Below the pieces are notes generated by a model, which ran no database searches, was not told the DNA's origin, and was given only the letters and a program-made list of their open reading frames with translations. The translations under genes and the position numbers were made by a program. A stretch of 5,650 bases of DNA from Deltaproteobacteria bacterium (GTDB lineage: Bacteria > Desulfobacterota > DSM-4660 > Desulfatiglandales > B25-G16). The stretch is taken from assembly GCA_003646935.1 (NCBI GenBank), contig QMLW01000158.1:1-5650 (forward strand), read 5' to 3'. Within the stretch, counting starts at the first letter, position 1. Every line of letters begins with the position of its first letter. This document shows positions 1-5,456 of this stretch, in pieces.

Positions 1-6
1 TAATGT

Positions 7-255
7 GTGAATCCCAGAAAGGTAAACTCCTTCGGCTTTTGGCCACGTCTGCGCGCATTCTCCCGCGCATATCGGCAAAATTCGATGCAGCGGGTCTTCT
101 CCGGCGAGAGTTCAAGGCCGAAAAAAATCGTATGGTGCAGCAAGCTGGTGTATAAGGCGTTTGCGGCCGAACACATTAAATTGGTGCCTCCGGAAAACTC
201 CGAGAGCATCACCTCAGAGGATTTAAGCCGCAGTGGCATGGTGGAAAAGATCTAG
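7..255 (+). CDS. C-terminal fragment of a YiiX/YebB-like permuted NlpC/P60 cysteine hydrolase, probably broken
   Basis: The 82 codons from GTG at 7 to TAG at 253-255 look like the C-terminal part of the permuted papain-fold hydrolases (YiiX/YebB-like, NlpC/P60 superfamily), which are thought to cleave amide or ester bonds in the envelope. The best sign is the block WCSKLVYKAF at residues 43-52. It matches the YiiX-type 'yCSEvVWkvY' segment that carries the catalytic Cys, here Cys44, and is followed by an ITSEDL stretch resembling the family's 'ispqal' tail. The catalytic His segment of the permuted fold lies N-terminal of this part in full-length members and is missing here. An in-frame TAA at 1-3 closes the frame just before the GTG, so the intact gene cannot simply continue leftwards in this frame. 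A frameshift, a truncated pseudogene or a sequencing error are all possible. The family call is moderate; function of this fragment is doubtful. Confidence 0.5.
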   Translation: MNPRKVNSFGFWPRLRAFSRAYRQNSMQRVFSGESSRPKKIVWCSKLVYKAFAAEHIKLVPPENSESITSEDLSRSGMVEKI

Positions 256-258
256 GTT

Positions 259-372
259 TTAATAACCCATGAGCTCATGAGTGTATTCGGGGGGCTCATA
301 GGAGAGATCATCAAAAGCCTGTTGGAAAACACGTGCCCAGAGCTTTACATAAAGCTCGTTCTCTTTCCTCAT
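259..372 (-). CDS. Possible small protein of 37 residues, unknown function
   Basis: An ATG at 372 opens a 37-codon frame ending in TAA at 259-261. A good Shine-Dalgarno, GGGGAG at 386-381, sits 8 nt upstream. The product begins MRKENELYVKLW and ends THELMGY. Its N-terminal half (about residues 5-23, with W12, V15, F16, F20 and L23) could form an amphipathic helix; the rest is acidic and proline-containing. It follows the small CXXC gene on the same strand by 71 nt, and its stop is 3 nt from the stop of the convergent plus-strand fragment. I recognise no family. Arguments for it are the ribosome binding site and tight packing. The argument against is that the same GGAG followed by five T residues can be read as the end of a terminator for the gene upstream. 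Confidence 0.35.
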   Translation of the reverse strand: MRKENELYVKLWARVFQQAFDDLSYEPPEYTHELMGY

Positions 373-377
373 TTGAA

Positions 378-445
378 AAACTCCCCATACAGCGCTCCCA
401 CTCTTTTTTGGGAGCCTTAGAAGTGCTAACGCTGTAAAGGAGTTT
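378..445 (-). promoter_or_regulatory. Inverted repeat: terminator of the CXXC gene or hairpin masking a downstream ribosome binding site
   Basis: On the plus strand AAACTCC (378-384) and TACAGCG (388-394) pair with CGCTGTA (430-436) and GGAGTTT (439-445). An inner stem CTCCCA (395-400) pairs with TGGGAG (409-414). Together they form a branched or bulged hairpin about 68 nt long. Read on the minus strand, it begins at the stop codon of the 444-629 gene and ends in GGAG followed by TTTTTC. This could be an intrinsic terminator with a short U-tract. The 3' arm also contains the Shine-Dalgarno of the 37-codon ORF, so folding would hide that site. The inverted repeat is directly visible; its role is inferred. 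Confidence 0.5.
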
Positions 446-629
446 ACGAGAGCCTTTTCTCGCAGTAATCACAATAGATCCATTCATCATCCTTCAGCAG
501 ATCATCTTCAGTGATGGTGCGATCTTGCCTGAGGTTTTCCCAATCCTCCTCCTCCATGCAATCCCTGCACTTCACACTCCCGTCTTCTAGGTAAATCCCC
601 ACTACATTTTCAACCGAATTCACACTCAC
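444..629 (-). CDS. Small CXXC/CXXC (probable zinc-binding) protein
   Basis: A 61-residue protein with two cysteine knuckles: Cys21-X2-Cys24 (KCRDC) and Cys53-X2-Cys56 (YCDYC), separated by 28 residues. The loop between them is very acidic (EEEDW, TEDDLLKDDEW). Four cysteines in this spacing normally bind one zinc ion, so a small zinc-ribbon-like fold is likely. The N-terminal VGIYLEDGSVKC portion looks like a beta hairpin leading into the first knuckle. I chose the GTG at 629 because AAAGGAG at 644-638 lies 8 nt upstream. The frame also extends to an ATG at 677 (77 residues) directly after a stop at 681-683, but that start has no good ribosome binding site. It lies downstream of the PPIase gene on the same strand and ends inside an inverted repeat. 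I cannot name its function; a structural or regulatory zinc protein is a guess. Confidence 0.7.
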   Translation of the reverse strand: MSVNSVENVVGIYLEDGSVKCRDCMEEEDWENLRQDRTITEDDLLKDDEWIYCDYCEKRLS

Positions 630-637
630 GGTTCCAT

Positions 638-644
638 CTCCTTT
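638..644 (-). promoter_or_regulatory. Shine-Dalgarno that sets the GTG start of the CXXC gene
   Basis: AAAGGAG on the minus strand is a near-perfect anti-16S match, 8 nt from GTG at 629-627. The in-frame ATG 48 nt further upstream has only GGCGG at a poorer position. This favours the 61-residue over the 77-residue product. Confidence 0.6.
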
Positions 645-680
645 ACGGGGATCCCAAGTCCCGTGTCCTACAGGCATCCA

Positions 681-803
681 TTATTTCCGCCCACATACCT
701 CACGGACCCTCTCCGAGTAGTCCTCCTTCTCTGTATTGAAGCCCTTACTTCCTCTTGCTTTTGCTGGCGTACCAATGATGAAAACTGCTATCGCACTGAA
801 CAA
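681..803 (-). CDS. Doubtful 40-codon frame with signal-peptide-like start
   Basis: Between the PPIase and the CXXC gene the minus strand is open in the PPIase frame for 49 codons after its TAG, ending at TAA 681-683. From a TTG at 803 the reading is LFSAIAVFIIG, then TPAKARG, then a charged tail with EKEDYSERVREVCGRK. A hydrophobic core followed by an A-K-A site resembles a signal peptide or a membrane-anchored small protein. There is no ATG or GTG start in frame, and the GAGG before the TTG is too close to serve as a normal ribosome binding site. It may be a remnant of a decayed gene, a gene with a displaced start, or chance. It is listed because codon use looks plausible and the gap otherwise holds nothing. 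Confidence 0.2.
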   Translation of the reverse strand: MFSAIAVFIIGTPAKARGSKGFNTEKEDYSERVREVCGRK

Positions 804-804
804 C

Positions 805-823
805 CCTCGTCTATAAGACGAGG
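805..823 (-). terminator. Hairpin just after the PPIase stop codon
   Basis: CCTCGTCT (805-812) and AGACGAGG (816-823) form a perfect 8-bp stem with a 3-nt loop, 4 nt beyond the TAG of the PPIase gene on the minus strand. The following minus-strand bases, GTTGTTC, give only a weak U-rich tail. It could be an intrinsic terminator of low strength or an mRNA 3'-end stabilising stem. The stem is certain and the termination function is inferred. Confidence 0.5.
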
Positions 824-827
824 TATT

Positions 828-1262
828 CTAAAACCGGTTGATTGAAACCAGTTGAATATTATAGGTCAGCGTGTAGCCCGCAAGCGGGTGATTTCCATCA
901 AGGGTAATCGTATCCTCGTCCTCATTAGCAACGGTTACCTCGATAGGATCGCTGCCTCTCATCCGAATTCTGAGCCGCTCTCCGATAACAGGGGTAATAT
1001 GTTCGGGAAAATCGCTTTTGCTCACATCCATCACGAGTTCTTCCTGCCTCTGTCCAAATGCATCTTCAGGAAAGAGCTTTAATGTCTTCTTCTCGCCCAC
1101 TTCCATGCCGATAACGGCATTTTCAAAGCCCGTGATCACCTCCCCTTTTCCAATGGTAAACTCGAGCGGTTCATCATCTTTGGAGCTCACGAAGTTCGTG
1201 CCGTTCTCCAACCACACGTTTATGTGGACCTTCACCTTATCTCCACATTTTGCCTGGTTCAT
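828..1262 (-). CDS. FKBP-type peptidyl-prolyl cis-trans isomerase, SlyD/FkpB type
   Basis: This 144-residue protein should catalyse cis-trans isomerisation of peptidyl-prolyl bonds and act as a folding chaperone in the cytoplasm; no signal peptide is visible. The FKBP part is split, as in SlyD and FkpB. Residues 1 to about 65 hold the first half, with LEFTIGKGEVITGFENAVIG at 33-52 and GMEVGEKKTL at 52-61. An 'insert in flap' chaperone domain begins after EDAFGQ (66-71) and runs to about 120. The signature LDGNHPLAGYTL at 121-132 closes the fold. The length is like E. coli FkpB. It lacks the His/Cys-rich metal-binding tail of E. coli SlyD, so a role in nickel delivery is less likely, and I leave the symbol blank because SlyD and FkpB cannot be separated here. 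The start ATG at 1262 has GAGG (1271-1268) 5 nt upstream. A hairpin follows the stop. Confidence 0.95.
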   Translation of the reverse strand: MNQAKCGDKVKVHINVWLENGTNFVSSKDDEPLEFTIGKGEVITGFENAVIGMEVGEKKTLKLFPEDAFGQRQEELVMDVSKSDFPEHITPVIGERLRIRMRGSDPIEVTVANEDEDTITLDGNHPLAGYTLTYNIQLVSINRF

Positions 1263-1448
1263 GAATACCTCGCTTCAGTTACGTGGCAGCCTGTATGCCT
1301 GTGGTTTGTTGTCGGTGCTCAATGGTTGATTCTTTGCTCATCCCGAAACCGGCAATAGCCTGGTAGCGGCGGCTTTGGGATCACTTATAAACCTAGAAGC
1401 AGCTACTCGAGATCCTATATGTACACGTTACTCTCTCAGCGGTATAGC

Positions 1449-1474
1449 CTTCGTTAAACGAAGTCGAAACGACT
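1449..1474. repeat. Two adjoining short palindromes
   Basis: CTTCGTTAAACGAAG (1449-1463) is a 7-bp inverted repeat around one base. AGTCGAAACGACT (1462-1474) is a 5-bp stem around AAA, and it overlaps the first by 2 bases. They could be mutually exclusive hairpins in RNA, or protein-binding sites in DNA. No gene is directly attached to them. Confidence 0.5.
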
Positions 1475-1612
1475 GAACAGCGGACTATCAACATGGGCAT
1501 ATGAGGCGAAAATTCCACAGAAATAAACTACGTTCCACGGTCTGTTTCGCAGGCGATCTTTTGAAAAACTGGGAAACTACAAAGGAACCTAGCCGAATGG
1601 CATTGGCATAAC

Positions 1613-1664
1613 ACTCATTGCCTTCCTAATCAAACCTAAGGCGTCATCAACATCATCAATGAGT
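1613..1664. repeat. Inverted repeat ACTCATTG/CAATGAGT
   Basis: ACTCATTG at 1613-1620 is exactly complementary to CAATGAGT at 1657-1664, with 36 bases between. On the minus strand, inside this pair, GCCTT and AAGGC (1639-1643 and 1620-1624) can extend the helix across a one-sided bulge. This gives a possible hairpin about 50 nt long within the presumed leader downstream of the 1725-1773 promoter. It matches no RNA family I know. Confidence 0.4.
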
Positions 1665-1724
1665 AACCTAACACAGAATGAGAAAGAGCCTTAAGAGCGC
1701 ATACTTCATCAGACAGCTATTCTA

Positions 1725-1773
1725 ACCCTAATAAACACAATACGTATGTCAAGCGATTTTTCTTATTTTTTTT
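1725..1773 (-). promoter_or_regulatory. Probable sigma-70 promoter with A-tract upstream element
   Basis: On the minus strand a perfect -35 TTGACA (1752-1747) is preceded by A-rich tracts (1773-1766 and 1761-1757) like an UP element. At 16-bp spacing lies TAGGGT (1730-1725), which keeps T, A and the final T of the -10 consensus. A better hexamer, TAGAAT (1724-1719), stands at 22 bp, too far for a standard promoter. The 8-bp palindrome ATACGTAT (1740-1747) begins at the last base of the -35 box and could bind a repressor. The next gene in this direction is the PPIase at 1262, which would leave a leader of about 450 nt. The -35 and A-tracts are clear; the -10 is weak. Confidence 0.4.
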
Positions 1774-1846
1774 AAACGCATCTCGTTAACCCCGGCGTGT
1801 CCCTTAAGGTGTGTTGCTCTACCTCTTGGGAAAGACTGCAGAATCC

Positions 1847-3934
1847 TTAGGCTACATCGGCAAACTCGCCTAATCCCTTTTGACCGTTCATAAAGAGCTG
1901 TCTGAGAAGGGCATAGGTGCGATGCGCCAACTCGGGATCGCTTTCCACCAAGGTGAATGCCTCCTGTCTCGCTTCTGAGAGTATCTTCGCATCCCTCATG
2001 AGGTTGGCGGCCCTGAACTGGTAGAAGCCCGACTGCCTCTCCCCCATGAACTCACCCGGGCCCCGTATGGCGAGATCCTCTTCGGCAATCCTGAACCCAT
2101 CGGTGCTCTTGGTGAGAATACCGAGCCTCCTTCTGGCCTCATCGGTCAGCCTCGTTGAGGACAGGAGCAGGCACTTGGATGCGTAGGAGCTTCTTCCCAC
2201 CCTGCCCCTGAGCTGGTGAATCTGCGAGAGGCCGAATCGCTCCGCGTTCTCGATCACCATCACGGTGGCATTGGGGATGTTGATCCCCACCTCTATCACC
2301 GTGGTTGAAACCAGGATATCCATGGTCCCCTCCTTGAAAGACGCCATTACCTCCTCCCTCTGATCCACGGGCATCCTTCCGTGGATTAGGCCTACACGGA
2401 AATCGGGAAACACCCGCCCGATCTCCTCGGCCATCCGCGTTGCATCCATGAGCTCTACCTTCTCAGACTCCTCGATCAGAGGATACACCATGTAGCACTG
2501 CCTTCCCCTGTCGAGTTCCCTTCTCATGAGGGCGTAGACCTTCCCTCTGTCACGCTCGTGGAACAGCCCTGTTTGGATCGTCATCCTGCCCGGGGGGAGC
2601 TCATCAATCACGGATATGTCGAGGTCCCCATAGAGGGTCAAGCCCAAGGTCCGGGGGATGGGCGTGGCCGTCATGGTGAGCACATCGGGTCCCACGCCCT
2701 TGTCCTTGAGCGTAGCCCGCTGGGCCACCCCGAACCGGTGCTGTTCGTCAATGATCGCGAGCCCCAGCCTTTGAAACTCTACGCTCTCCTGGATAAGGGC
2801 GTGGGTGCCGATGAGTATATCTATCTCGTGCTTCCTTACCCTATCCCTCACCTCTTCGGCGCTGGAGCCCATACCGCTTGTGAGCAGTGCAGTCCTGAGG
2901 CTCATCCTCCGGGCGAGCTCAAGGGTGCTGAGGTAGTGCTGTTCAGCCAGAAGCTGGGTAGGCGCCATGAACGCCACCTGATAGCCATTGCTTACCGCAA
3001 TCCACGCGGCGATAAAGGCAACCACGGTCTTTCCACAGCCCACATCACCCTGAAGGAGCCTGTTCATGGGTACTGATTTGGACATATCCGCAGTGATCTC
3101 TCGAATGACCCTCCCCTGTGCTCCCGTGAGCGTGAAGGGGAGAGCGCAGTAGAGTACCTCCAGATCCGGGATGGCGAATTCAATACCCCTCTGCCCTGAT
3201 GCCTTGCTTCTCTTAAGGGCCAGGGTGAGCTGGAGGGTGAAAAACTCATCGAATATGAGTCTCCGCTGTGCCGGCGATCTCCGAGCACGGAGATCCTGAA
3301 GCGTTGCGTTGGTAGGAAAATGCACCTCCCGTATTGCCTCTTCGAGCTCGGGAAGTTTTCTGTCCATGGTGATCCGGTTCGGCAATGGGTCCTCAAGGCC
3401 CGGGGCAAATTCCCGCATGGCGTCCCTTACGATCCGTCTCATCCTCTTCTGGGAAATCCCCTCCATCTCTGAGTACAGGGGAACTAATCTTCCCAGCTCT
3501 ATGGGATCCCCATCTTCTATGATCTCGGGGTGGAACGTCTCGAGCATTCTGAGGGAGCGGCGAAACCGACCAAAAAGCATAATCTTCTGAGCCTTTCTGA
3601 ACCTGAACAGGTGCCGAGGAGAACCTATCCATTTGGCTGAGATGGTTCCGGTAGTATCATTTACGAGTATTTCAAATGCAGCCCGGTACTTGAGCTTGAC
3701 CTTCCCTATATCGGTGATCGTACCCCTGACGAGGACGCTCTGGCCGGGAACGATTTTGCCAATCGGGATGGATTGCCGTCTATCCTGATAGGAACGGGGA
3801 AGGGTATACAGGAGGTCAAACACGGTGTGAATCCCCCTTTTACCGAGCTCCCCGGCGATGACCTTACCTACGCCCTTGACAGCGCTCACAGAGCTGAGGA
3901 CCTTTGTGTACTGATTTTCCTGATTTAAGTTCAT
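1847..3934 (-). CDS. recG: ATP-dependent DNA helicase RecG
   Basis: A complete 695-residue RecG, close to the 693 residues of E. coli RecG. RecG is a superfamily 2 translocase that regresses stalled replication forks and branch-migrates Holliday junctions and D- and R-loops in the cytoplasm. The N-terminal wedge domain with its OB fold spans roughly residues 60-150 (SVLVRGTITD, then GTISAKW). Helicase motifs follow in order: LTGAQGRVIREI at 269-280 (Q/Ia region), Walker A GDVGCGKT at 296-303, APTQLLAEQH at 324-333, Walker B DEQHRFG at 396-402, TATPIPRT at 422-429, TTVIEVGINIPNAT at 544-557, and QLRGRVGR at 574-581 with the motif VI arginines. The RecG-specific tail IRGPGEFMGERQSG at 623-636 is present. 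ATG at 3934 is supported by GGTGAG (3946-3941) 6 nt upstream, which lies at the end of a repetitive spacer. Nothing looks damaged. No terminator is obvious downstream. Confidence 0.98.
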   Translation of the reverse strand: MNLNQENQYTKVLSSVSAVKGVGKVIAGELGKRGIHTVFDLLYTLPRSYQDRRQSIPIGKIVPGQSVLVRGTITDIGKVKLKYRAAFEILVNDTTGTISAKWIGSPRHLFRFRKAQKIMLFGRFRRSLRMLETFHPEIIEDGDPIELGRLVPLYSEMEGISQKRMRRIVRDAMREFAPGLEDPLPNRITMDRKLPELEEAIREVHFPTNATLQDLRARRSPAQRRLIFDEFFTLQLTLALKRSKASGQRGIEFAIPDLEVLYCALPFTLTGAQGRVIREITADMSKSVPMNRLLQGDVGCGKTVVAFIAAWIAVSNGYQVAFMAPTQLLAEQHYLSTLELARRMSLRTALLTSGMGSSAEEVRDRVRKHEIDILIGTHALIQESVEFQRLGLAIIDEQHRFGVAQRATLKDKGVGPDVLTMTATPIPRTLGLTLYGDLDISVIDELPPGRMTIQTGLFHERDRGKVYALMRRELDRGRQCYMVYPLIEESEKVELMDATRMAEEIGRVFPDFRVGLIHGRMPVDQREEVMASFKEGTMDILVSTTVIEVGINIPNATVMVIENAERFGLSQIHQLRGRVGRSSYASKCLLLSSTRLTDEARRRLGILTKSTDGFRIAEEDLAIRGPGEFMGERQSGFYQFRAANLMRDAKILSEARQEAFTLVESDPELAHRTYALLRQLFMNGQKGLGEFADVA

Positions 3935-3940
3935 TTAATA

Positions 3941-4010
3941 CTCACCACAGAGACACCAAGGTCACAGAGATTGTTGATCCTCATCCTTTGCGCACTTTGC
4001 GGCTTTGCGG
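3941..4010. repeat. Repetitive spacer of CTTTGCG and CACAGAG units between the response regulator and recG
   Basis: The 92-bp gap contains three copies of CTTTGCG at 3986, 3995 and 4003 (period 8-9) and two copies of CACAGAG at 3946 and 3963. On the minus strand this reads as GCAAAG units, then CTCTGTG units ending in GGTGAG. From memory, similar GCAAAG...CTCTGTGGTGA spacers recur in many environmental deltaproteobacterial genomes, but their function is unknown to me. The right-hand end of the minus-strand reading is also the Shine-Dalgarno of recG. Whether the upstream response regulator and recG are co-transcribed through it cannot be told. Confidence 0.6.
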
Positions 4011-4026
4011 TTAATCATCCATTTCA

Positions 4027-5394
4027 TCACGGCATGACACCGTATGCCTTCAACTTCTTGTGCAGGGTCTTCCGGGTTATGCCGAGCCGCCGGGCTGCCT
4101 CGCTTTTATTGCCGTTGGTGTGCTCAAGCATTCTCAATATGGTCGCCTTTTCCATCTCATCGAGTGGCATCTCAATTGAGGCAGCGCCCTCTAACGATAC
4201 CTCGCCTTCGGGACCTGTCTCCCGGGGAATCAGGGGAAATTCGTCCTCATCCAAATACTCCGCCCTCGCCAGGACCACTGCCCTTTCAACGGCATTCATG
4301 AGTTCCCTCACGTTTCCGGGCCACGCATGCCTCAGCAGGCGGTCCATTGCCTGAGGGGTGAATCCCTTTATCTGCTTGCGATTAGTTTCCGAGAACTGCT
4401 CCAAAAAATGCTGGGCAAGCAGCGGTATATCCTCCCTCCTCTCGTGCAGGGGAGGCATGGCAATGGTAACCACGTTCAGACGGTAGTAGAGATCATCCCT
4501 GAATCGGCCCGACCCGATCTCCTTGATGAGATCCTTATTGGTGGCAGCGATAATCCTTACATCCACCTTTATGACCTCTTCACCGCCAACGCGGGTGATC
4601 TCTCTATCCTGAAGCACTCTGAGGAGTTTGACCTGCATGGCGAGCGACATCTCGCTCACCTCATCTAAAAACAAGGTCCCCCCATGGGCCTGGCGAAAAC
4701 GCCCCTCTTTCCTCCTGTAAGCCCCGGTGAATGCTCCCTTCTCATGACCGAACAGCTCCGATTCAAGCAGCGTCTCCGTGATAGCAGCACAATTGATCTT
4801 CACGAATGGACCGTCTTTTCGGGGGCTGTTGAAGTGAATGGCTCCTGCGATCATCTCCTTTCCCGTGCCTGACTCACCGATGATCAACACGGTGGCCTCT
4901 GTTGGTGCAACCTGAGCAACGGTCTCCATAAGCCTCATCATGGCGTGGCTTCGTCCTATGATGTTCTGGGTGTCGAAGTGGGTTCCCAGGGTTTCCCGCA
5001 GCTGGCGATTTTCCTCCCTCAGCTGTCTGTGCTCCATGGCCCGTTCCATGGTGAGACGCAGTTCATCGAAATCGAGGGGCTTGGTGAGATAGTCATAGGC
5101 GCCGTTCTTCAGGGCCTGGACGGCGCTTTCAACGGAGGAGTAGGCGGTCATGATAATGACCGGTATGGAGGGATTAAAGGCCTTGATCTCAACCAGGGCC
5201 TCCAGCCCCGAAACCTTGATCATACGGATATCCATCAGAATCAGATCAAATGGCTGCTCATGCACCATTTCAATTGCCTCTGCGCCGTCATCGGCCTCCT
5301 TGATGCTATATCCCCATCCGGTGAGAAGGGTACGCAGCATGGTACGATGGGCGGGGTCATCGTCTACGACTAAAACTATATGCGAATTTGCCAT
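4027..5394 (-). CDS. Sigma-54-dependent response regulator, NtrC family, ZraR/HydG-like
   Basis: A complete 455-residue two-component regulator that, when phosphorylated, should remodel sigma-54 RNA polymerase at -24/-12 promoters. The receiver domain (about 1-120) has the acidic pair Asp11/Asp12, phospho-acceptor Asp55, Thr83 and Lys105. A helical linker follows. The AAA+ domain (about 145-375) has Walker A GESGTGKE at 173-180, the sigma-54 contact loop GAFTGA at 220-225, Walker B GGTLFLDE at 238-245, AATN at 283-286, GRFRDDLYYRLNV at 296-308 and WPGNVREL at 358-365. A Fis-type helix-turn-helix (GNKSEAARRLGITRKTLHKKL) occupies 428-448. The opening (VDDDPAHRTMLRTLLTGWGY) and RNRK-QIKGFTPQAMD-like segments resemble E. 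coli ZraR closely, but Desulfobacterota carry many paralogues, so zinc sensing is not established. No cognate histidine kinase lies in the window. ATG at 5394 has only a weak ribosome binding site (GGAC). Confidence 0.97.
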   Translation of the reverse strand: MANSHIVLVVDDDPAHRTMLRTLLTGWGYSIKEADDGAEAIEMVHEQPFDLILMDIRMIKVSGLEALVEIKAFNPSIPVIIMTAYSSVESAVQALKNGAYDYLTKPLDFDELRLTMERAMEHRQLREENRQLRETLGTHFDTQNIIGRSHAMMRLMETVAQVAPTEATVLIIGESGTGKEMIAGAIHFNSPRKDGPFVKINCAAITETLLESELFGHEKGAFTGAYRRKEGRFRQAHGGTLFLDEVSEMSLAMQVKLLRVLQDREITRVGGEEVIKVDVRIIAATNKDLIKEIGSGRFRDDLYYRLNVVTIAMPPLHERREDIPLLAQHFLEQFSETNRKQIKGFTPQAMDRLLRHAWPGNVRELMNAVERAVVLARAEYLDEDEFPLIPRETGPEGEVSLEGAASIEMPLDEMEKATILRMLEHTNGNKSEAARRLGITRKTLHKKLKAYGVMP

Positions 5395-5426
5395 AAAGAA
5401 ACGTCCATTGTGTATGGTTGCCGCCC

Positions 5427-5454
5427 TTTATAGAACTTAGTTCGCTTCGCTCAA
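5427..5454 (-). promoter_or_regulatory. Likely sigma-70 promoter of the response regulator gene
   Basis: On the minus strand TTGAGC (5454-5449) and TATAAA (5432-5427) are 16 bp apart and match the -35 and -10 consensus in 4 and 5 of 6 bases. Transcription would start near 5420, giving a leader of about 25 nt before ATG 5394. The -35 box lies 2 bp from the 8-bp repeat array at 5457, so the repeat may have contributed the promoter. Confidence 0.45.
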
Positions 5455-5456
5455 AA

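Larger units (their letters stand above)
1263..1846. other. Gene-poor interval between recG and the PPIase gene
   Basis: No convincing gene is present in these 584 bases. All open frames are short, start without good ribosome binding sites, and match nothing I recognise. The stretch holds a likely minus-strand promoter at 1725-1773, an 8-bp inverted repeat pair around 1613-1664, and two adjoining small palindromes at 1449-1474. A 33-codon stretch open on the minus strand at 1589-1690 looks protein-like but begins after a stop and lacks a start context. The composition is more AT-rich than the genes either side, most clearly at 1740-1775. It may hold an untranslated leader, a small RNA or remnants of decayed genes. 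Confidence 0.6.

Noticed and set aside
268..279. 12-bp palindrome CATGAGCTCATG as a terminator between the convergent genes
   Set aside because: It has no loop room or U-tract and lies inside the possible 37-codon ORF. It is probably chance.
1330..1500. tRNA gene or integron attC site in the gap (GTTAAAC near 1454)
   Set aside because: No cloverleaf or T-arm consensus can be formed, and the GTTRRRY-like heptamer has no matching partner core at attC spacing.
1501..1611. Plus-strand 36-codon frame beginning ATGAGGCG
   Set aside because: There is no good Shine-Dalgarno and no family resemblance, and it overlaps the protein-like minus-strand stretch only by chance. A short basic ORF here is expected at random.
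1757..1773. Plus-strand T-run as an intrinsic terminator
   Set aside because: No stable hairpin precedes it and no plus-strand gene lies upstream. An A-tract upstream of a minus-strand promoter explains it better.
2558..3076. 172-codon plus-strand open frame opposite recG
   Set aside because: It lies wholly antisense to the RecG helicase core, whose motifs are intact, and its product has no recognisable domain. It is a shadow frame.
4945..5373. 142-codon plus-strand open frame opposite the receiver domain
   Set aside because: It is antisense to a conserved receiver domain with all key residues. The product shows no family features.
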